Assembly: GCA_002081555.1 (NCBI GenBank)
Contig: MZNV01000888.1
Span: forward strand, 1-24,881
Source: Protostelium mycophagum
Lineage: Eukaryota; Evosea; Variosea; Protosteliida; Protosteliaceae
Direction: 5' to 3'
DNA length: 24,881 bases
Shown here: piece after piece, positions 20,401 to 24,881 of the stretch
Layout: every line of letters begins with the position of its first letter
How positions within the stretch are numbered: position 1 is the first letter of the stretch
Program-made: the position numbers and the translations under genes
Notes under the pieces: model-generated
The model's input: the letters and a program-made list of their open reading frames with translations, nothing else
Told to the model about the DNA's origin: nothing
The model's database searches: none

Positions 20401-21275
20401 GAATTCCGAAAAGGCGCGAAAATATTTCAAAGAAAAAACTAAATCGTTGTAGAACATTATTATACGAGACAATATGCGCAACACAAGAGCTACACCACTT
20501 ATTGAGATGTCAAAACACTGAAATCGAGACGTTAAAACGATGCCTGAGCCAACAGGTAACATCCCTCATCTTGATTTATGTCAAACTACAACCCGCCAAA
20601 TATGTCAAAATACAACCCGCCAAATTGATCTCAACAAATATCCATCCGAATCACGAAATTTTCAACCACCGAATTTGAATTTTGAATTTAAAATGACAGT
20701 TGAAAATGGCGGGAGAAATGCAGGAGATGAGAAGGCAGATGGCAGAAATGAAATTCTATCAGCAGAAAAACAAATCGCGGCAATTTCTAGCGTTAGATGC
20801 GCTGTTTCCTCACATCATGTCAGTGCTTTTATGTTTTCGCGCCTTTTTCGTAATTCAAAATTTGAATTTGAGATTTGCCGCTGAAGGTGTTTTCATGCCT
20901 GCAATATCCGCTGACGGAATTGTAGATGTGCAGTGGGGTGGTTTTTCCCGCCATTTTGGATGAACCTGACCCACTCGAAATCGAGTCCCAAAATATTGAG
21001 ACGGGTGCTGTCAGTCTCCTGCTTGTTACTGTTCGTCGTGTTCACTACCGTGTATCACGTGTCCCAGGGTTCGATCCTTGACCCCGCCTATTTTTTCGGA
21101 TACTTTTTGATTGGGGCTGTCATCGCAACACTAAACACATTCCTCGACAAGGTGATTTTTATTTTTTCAAATTCTAAAAAAATCATAAAAAAATTGTGAA
21201 AAAATACTGAAATAACTACAGAAAAGAAATCGAGAAAAATGTGTATTAATTACAAACGGGTTTCCAGTCGAATGA
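17410..21275 (+). CDS. MYRF: MYRF-like membrane-bound, self-cleaving transcription factor
   Basis: Twelve exons join in phase (about 745 aa): 17410-17540, 17580-18154, 18451-18653, 18809-19022, 19320-19549, 19681-19809, 19882-20101, 20213-20321, 20453-20555, 20700-20818, 21001-21151, 21222-21275. Order: Ser/Asn-rich N-terminus with a KKRR patch; Ndt80-type DNA-binding domain (SPSDNAWVHYKQNHFQ to GQNPGRYSN); ICA/peptidase S74-like domain (MGINVSEPREALDVQGN, LMKPSDARIKE, LAQEVREILPES); coiled coil; hydrophobic segments (LLLFVVFTTVYHV, then YFFGYFLIGAVIATL); short basic tail. The catalytic Ser (codon 19963-19965) and Lys five residues later (19978-19980) are both present. Family knowledge: MYRF trimerises in the ER membrane, cuts itself at this Ser, and the N-terminal part enters the nucleus; Dictyostelium MrfA is a relative. 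Two hydrophobic segments instead of one, and almost no lumenal tail, are notable. A 48-nt, frame-neutral intron at 17643-17690 is possible. The last joint (21152-21221) is less certain than the rest. Confidence 0.92.
18346..18358. repeat. Intronic mini-hairpin GCGGC-AGA-GCCGC
   Basis: Perfect 5-bp arms inside intron 18155-18450 of the MYRF gene. Confidence 0.75.
20133..20169 (+). repeat. 12-bp inverted repeat in a MYRF intron
   Basis: TGTACATCACAT at 20133-20144 pairs with ATGTGATGTACA at 20158-20169 across a 13-nt loop, inside intron 20102-20212. The intron is built of reiterated CATGTCATC and GTACAT words and also holds TGACGTCA at 20199-20206. Confidence 0.75.
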
Positions 21276-21296
21276 ACCCGGAATTTTGGCGGGAAA
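21276..21296. other. 21-bp gap between convergent stop codons
   Basis: MYRF stops at 21273-21275 (+) and the RING/EF-hand gene at 21297-21299 (-). The 3' untranslated regions must overlap and lie antisense to the neighbour's last exon. Confidence 0.55.
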
Positions 21297-22870
21297 TCAC
21301 AAGTTAGCCTCCATCAATTCGCTCACGGCCGCATTGAAGTCTTTCGTCGACATATTACTCGTAAGAGAGTACATAAAATTCAGGAATTCATCTGGTGATA
21401 CAAATCCATCCTATTTTTTTCAATTTTTTTTCAATTTTTTCAATCTTTTTTTAAATTTTTTCAATATTTTCATCAATATTTTTGAATTTGTAAGTTTAAA
21501 AATTGGATATTCTTTTATGTTTTGTGTTAACATTCTGCGATCTACAACGTTGTAGACGAATATGTACACGCAAGTTGGCTTTTTTTTGTCTCAAATTCTG
21601 AAAAGGTACCCCGTTTGCGTCCACGATTTCAAGACCGGCAGATAGTTCTTGCTCTCCGATGTCAAGGCCTCTATAGATGAACACCCTCATGAAGCTCCTC
21701 AGTTCTTCCTTCTCAATATAACCAGAGTTGTCCGCGTCGAAGTGCTGATGTCAAGTCAATCATGCATCATTTTTTGGAATGAACAAAAGATCGTTTTGAA
21801 ATCTTCAGACTTTTTTCAAAATTGAAGTGATTCTATTTTTGCTACATCTTTCATCTATTTTTAGAACAGTCTAAGATACTCACCCCAAAGACTTCTTCCA
21901 ATCTGAACCTTCTCATCTCGTCTTCGGTCGGCGGCTTCATTGCCGCCAAGATGGCTTGATCTTTAGCATGTCGCTTGTTCAAGAGGGCCATCAATATCTC
22001 GACTTCCTCTGCAGAATGCATCCGCTTCTTTGTTTCTGCCACTTCTTGTTTGCAGAGAGGACATGCTGGTGTGTTTGGAATGCAAGCGCTGCATATGCTG
22101 GGATGATTACAAGGATGGAGGACGACATCACGATAACCGAAATTGCAAACCATGCATGACACACGTGCGTCTAGTTCGACCAACTGATGGTGTCAGATTA
22201 CTCATATGACATCAACCTACCTTCTTTCTTGCATTCTCTTCGGCTTCTTGGAGATACTTCATCGTTCTGTGTGTGATTCTTAATTGATGCTTCAGCTCCG
22301 CAATGGATGGCGCACCATCTACTTGTTCTTCCTCATCAACAGAGGCAACCGGAGGGAGTCCCACCTTCAGACATCAGAAAGATGTAACACATCATGTTTC
22401 TTACCTCCGTCAGATATACGTTCTTCTCTTTCACGATGGGTGTCTGCGCCTTCTGTCTTGCGGCCCGCCGACTCTGCCTCACTTTGCCATCTTTATTTGC
22501 ATCTCTCGCTGAAGGCGGTCCAGGTTCATGATCTTGAGGAACCGACAATGTGGTCATCTGATGAGCCCAAGGCTAATTTGGTTTTGTCATGACAAAACGT
22601 AAAGCTGGCAGTTGTAGACTGATTCAAACTTCGTGAACGCCATGACGCTGATCGTTCACTCAACTCCTCATCCAACTTCAACGATCCTTCATGAATATAG
22701 ACAATGTCGCGATAATTATCTTGTATCTTGTTGAAAAGCCTTTCCTCTTCTGGTGTTGTGAACTCTCCGAAAATGGGTCGATAGCGCTTCTGGTGGTTCA
22801 GCAACGGCGATATTGCAAATTCATCAAACACAAACCATTCAAATTCTCTGAAAGCTGGTAAGGTCAACAT
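21297..22870 (-). CDS. RING finger protein with two EF-hands
   Basis: Five exons join in phase from 22557: 22557-22405, 22364-22221, 22183-21884, 21744-21610, 21410-21297 (281 codons). Introns are 40, 37, 139 and 199 nt. A further exon from ATG 22870 (MLTLPAFREFEWFVFDEF...) probably belongs 5' to these, but its joint is unresolved; several phase-compatible choices exist and the ATG at 22557 alone would also work. Order: charged segment with an EF-loop-like DANKDGKV; coiled coil (ELKHQLRITHRTMKYLQ); C3HC4 RING (CMVCNFGYRDVVLHPCNH, ACPLCKQEV); helical linker; EF-hand 1 loop DADNSGYIEKEE; EF-hand 2 loop DANGDGFVSPDE, split by an intron after DANG; C-terminal helix. Family knowledge: RING domains act as E3 ubiquitin ligases, and EF-hands bind calcium. 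Inference: a calcium-sensitive E3. I do not know a standard family with this order. Confidence 0.82.
21541..21556. repeat. 16-bp perfect palindrome TCTACAACGTTGTAGA
   Basis: Both orientations of the recurrent word GTTGTAGA placed head to head, inside intron 21411-21609 of the RING/EF-hand gene. Confidence 0.8.
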
Positions 22871-23102
22871 TGTTTAATGAGCATCAGATGGACAAGTTGG
22901 TAATGATGGATGTCACATTGAGAATTTGGGATTCCCTGTTGGAAATGAACTTGTGCTTGGGCATCAGCACCAGTTAAACGGCAGTACCTTCATCAAAATG
23001 TGAAGATGACAAATGGAAAACAAATCGTGGAGATAGATACATGAAGATGACATGTCCGCGGGGTTCTACTCAGAGAGAAAGAAATTTACCAGGTCGTGAA
23101 CA
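22871..23102. other. Intergenic, no gene recognised
   Basis: 232 bp between the proposed divergent starts of the RING/EF-hand gene and the small gene at 23103. Nothing else supported. Confidence 0.4.
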
Positions 23103-23818
23103 ATGATGAAGAGGTTTCTTCTCTTTCTGTTTCTTGTTTGCATCATTCATGCAGAGGTCAGTCTCCTATCAGACGAAACATCGCGTTGGTATTGATTGGC
23201 TTTCAGGATGGGTATCAGATCACTCCCACCTGGAAAGTCAGCCAGGCATAAATGAACCTATTTGTAGCAAAATTGAGCAAGACAACGAGTGACGTTTATG
23301 ATGGAGTTCGCCATTCAAAGCAGGGCTTCACCGATCAGAAGGAGGTGGACGTGTAAGTTGATCCTTTTAAGAGATTATCTAAACTAAAAAGAAATAATTT
23401 TATGGTTTTGTGGTGGTCACACAGCATCGTCCAATCGTATGATATACAGCATTACTGATGGAGAGGTAGTTTAAACATAGGTCTTGGAGGCAGTGGTAAG
23501 ATATTGTACCTGATGCGTTTTGACAGAAAACAGTTGGATTTCAAGTCAGCTACCATAAATTCGATTCTTCTAGAAATGGAATTCTCCCCATGGCTGTTTG
23601 CCTCCCTCCAGGTAATCACATCTAGTGATGTGGTCCCTCCACAAAGCCACACCCCCGCATGACATCTCGACTATCCTACTGAGGTCCATCTTGCTTTGCA
23701 GCTGAACAAAATAAAACAGGAGGCCGCATTTGACACGTGGAAAGATCACATCAACGAGATGGAGAGGCACTTCTCTCTGTTACACCTCTTGGGACCATAT
23801 GTTTTTATCTTACATTAG
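23103..23818 (+). CDS. Small gene with signal-peptide exon and in-frame stop, function unknown
   Basis: 23103-23156 encodes a signal-peptide-like start (MMKRFLLFLFLVCIIHAE), followed by a 50-nt intron. The exon from 23207 continues in frame (DGYQITPTWKVSQA) to a TAA at 23249-23251, followed at once by ATG (23252) in the same frame. From there exons 23252-23352, 23425-23436 (12 nt), 23527-23611 and 23702-23818 join in phase to 104 residues (MNLFVAKLSKTTSDVYDG ... LHLLGPYVFILH, TAG at 23816-23818). Either the first part is an upstream open frame ending right at the main start, or one stop breaks a secreted or membrane protein of about 136 aa, or a splice site was missed. The C-terminal part has a charged helix (KDHINEMERHF) and a hydrophobic end. 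Family unknown. Confidence 0.45.
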
Positions 23819-23936
23819 TGATATTTATATAACGGAGTTGTACTAAAGTATTTTTATTAATCTTTGTGGTAAAACTGCAAATAATATTATTTCAATACAA
23901 CTCCACAAATCGAGATCATTCCGTGACTCATTAAGG

Positions 23937-24692
23937 ATGGAGATGAGTTGCAGACTTGGGCTGAAAGAAGACAACTGGACAGGTGTAGACAAGAGCTATT
24001 TTGACAAATATCACAACTTGAGGATGTATGCATTGCGTCGTCAACAGTGGAAATAGCGGTTAACGCAGATCTCCAATATCATCTGCGGTAAGAAGCGCAA
24101 CTTTCGCTTTAACCACTATTTCCAATCCTGATGTTTGTGACGACGCAACGATTTAATGGTGAAGGGAACCTCTTTGGGTTTCAGGAGTTTTGTATGGCCG
24201 ACAGATTCATAAAGGCGGTCCACTTGCAGCGCTTATTTGGGCCAGAAGTCACACAGATAAAATACTTCCCCAGCTATATGTGAAGAATGGATCCATTACA
24301 GTTATAGACACAGAGTTACAGGTAAATCCTCTTTTTGACGTCCTTGTTTTCTGTTTATGGTTGCAAGAGAATGAAAACTGACTTGAATAGTATCTACAAT
24401 CCAACAAGTACTTGCATGTGGAGATGATGTCTAGAAAGAACAATAGGACACAAGTACAAGTATGGATACCAGATGTATTCCACTGTAATTCAGCCCTTGT
24501 GTCAGCCAAAACTGATGCAGCCATCAAATCTGTCCCTGCACAGCCCCAGGACTTTTCCCAGCTAGACAGCAGCGCCTTTTCATTTTTGATCAGGATTTAC
24601 AAGAGGTGTTAGCTTCTCTCTACACTGAAGTACATACACTGCGCCAAGAAAAGTCAGATTTAGAGTACAATGTCATTCTATTAACCTCTTAG
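23937..24692 (+). CDS. Small coiled-coil protein, weakly Rad21/Rec8-like at the N-terminus
   Basis: Exons 23937-23982 (MEMSCRLGLKEDNWTG), 24185-24321 (VLYGRQIHKGGPLAALIWAR...) and 24391 onward (YLQSNKYLHVEMMSRKN...) join in phase. The third exon stays open to a TAG at 24610-24612, but another frame entered at 24594 reads DLQEVLASLYTEVHTLRQEK and so on, a clear coiled coil ending at TAG 24690-24692, with AATAAA at 24698-24703. A last intron between about 24450 and 24593 is therefore likely; its donor is not fixed. GGPLAALIWARSHTDK resembles the KGPLAxIWxAAH pattern of the Rad21/Rec8 cohesin N-terminus, but the second conserved half of that domain is not seen, so the link is weak. The first intron (23983-24184) contains a foldback. 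Confidence 0.5.
24033..24148. repeat. 116-bp foldback with two inner hairpins, inside an intron
   Basis: Arm TTGCGTCGTC (24033-24042) pairs with GACGACGCAA (24139-24148). After an asymmetric internal loop, TGGAAATAGCGGTTAA (24048-24063) pairs with TTAACCACTATTTCCA (24109-24124) with a single C-A mismatch that would be a G-U pair in minus-strand RNA. Between the arms lie two further hairpins: CGCAGAT/ATCTGCG (24064-24087) and AAGCG/CGCTT (near 24093-24109). No flanking target-site duplication is apparent. Could be a foldback/MITE-like element or an intron-encoded structured RNA. Confidence 0.65.
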
Positions 24693-24881
24693 AACGCAAT
24701 AAATACAGATAATTATTTTAATTATCTGGGTGGATCTTATTTAAAGAGAATTGTAATTCTGGAATTTTTAAATAAAAATTATTTATCTTGTGCCAACCCC
24801 TTCATCTAAGGATTGCAGGAACATTGTTCTGTTCTGCAATGTTCAGAACATGTTTGGAACATTTGATGCAGAACAGAATAA
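24693..24881. repeat. 3' flank with a 12-bp inverted repeat
   Basis: After the poly(A) signal the DNA is AT-rich. TTCTGTTCTGCA (24827-24838) pairs perfectly with TGCAGAACAGAA (24867-24878), and GAACAT-like words recur between the arms. The window ends here, so whether this is the end of a larger element cannot be seen. Confidence 0.6.

Noticed and set aside
21060-21085. GGTTCGATCC at about 21067-21076 looks like a tRNA B box
   Set aside because: It lies within a MYRF coding exon (membrane region), with no A box, acceptor stem or cloverleaf around it.
21286-21555. Plus-strand open frame (LASINSLTAALKSFVDILLV...) as a last MYRF exon
   Set aside because: The minus strand of the same stretch completes a canonical EF-hand in phase with the RING gene, which explains the openness better.
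24185-24612. Firm assignment of the last gene as a Rad21/Rec8 cohesin subunit
   Set aside because: Only the first helix-turn motif resembles it; the second conserved half of the N-terminal domain and the expected length are missing.

Overview
The window is nuclear DNA from a compact, intron-rich eukaryote. Genes are split by many short introns: the shortest that I could fix by reading frame are 35-46 nt, and most are below 150 nt, with GT-AG ends plus one GC-AG case. The gene set (MYRF-type transcription factor, MTMR3/4-type myotubularin with FYVE finger, Elongin A, F-box, RING) fits a unicellular amorphean such as an amoebozoan or an early holozoan. I cannot name the species. All coordinates below come from reading frames and splice sites by eye, without transcript data.

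Layout. 1-1835: decayed hAT-type DNA transposon, rearranged by internal tandem duplications (42 bp, about 0.5 kb and 179 bp units). 2471-3117 (-): small multi-span membrane protein, 5' end unresolved. 4130-6866 (-): about 670-aa acidic nuclear protein of unknown family, with a GC-AG intron. 6966-14287 (+): FYVE-containing myotubularin phosphatase, over 20 exons. 14650-15388 (-): complete Elongin A, 206 aa. 15466-16796 (+): complete F-box protein, 251 aa. 17410-21275 (+): MYRF-like factor with Ndt80-type DNA-binding domain, self-cleaving ICA domain, coiled coil and membrane segments. 21297-22870 (-): RING finger plus two EF-hands. 23103-23818 (+): small gene with a signal-peptide-like first exon and an in-frame stop. 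23937-24692 (+): small coiled-coil protein with an intron-borne foldback.

Arrangement. Genes alternate strand and sit close together. Elongin A and the F-box gene start 77 bp apart, head to head. The unknown nuclear gene and the myotubularin start about 100 bp apart, head to head. MYRF and the RING/EF-hand gene end 21 bp apart, tail to tail. Four of the genes are ubiquitin- or transcription-linked (Elongin A, F-box, RING, MYRF), but nothing shows that they form one pathway.

The most unusual signal is in the non-coding DNA. Introns on both strands carry recurrent short words: a 10-mer GTTGTAGATG in both orientations (sometimes forming the 3' splice site), a mini-hairpin TGCGGC-(3 nt)-GCCGCA, and the palindrome TGACGTCA. 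All occur far more often than chance predicts for this length.
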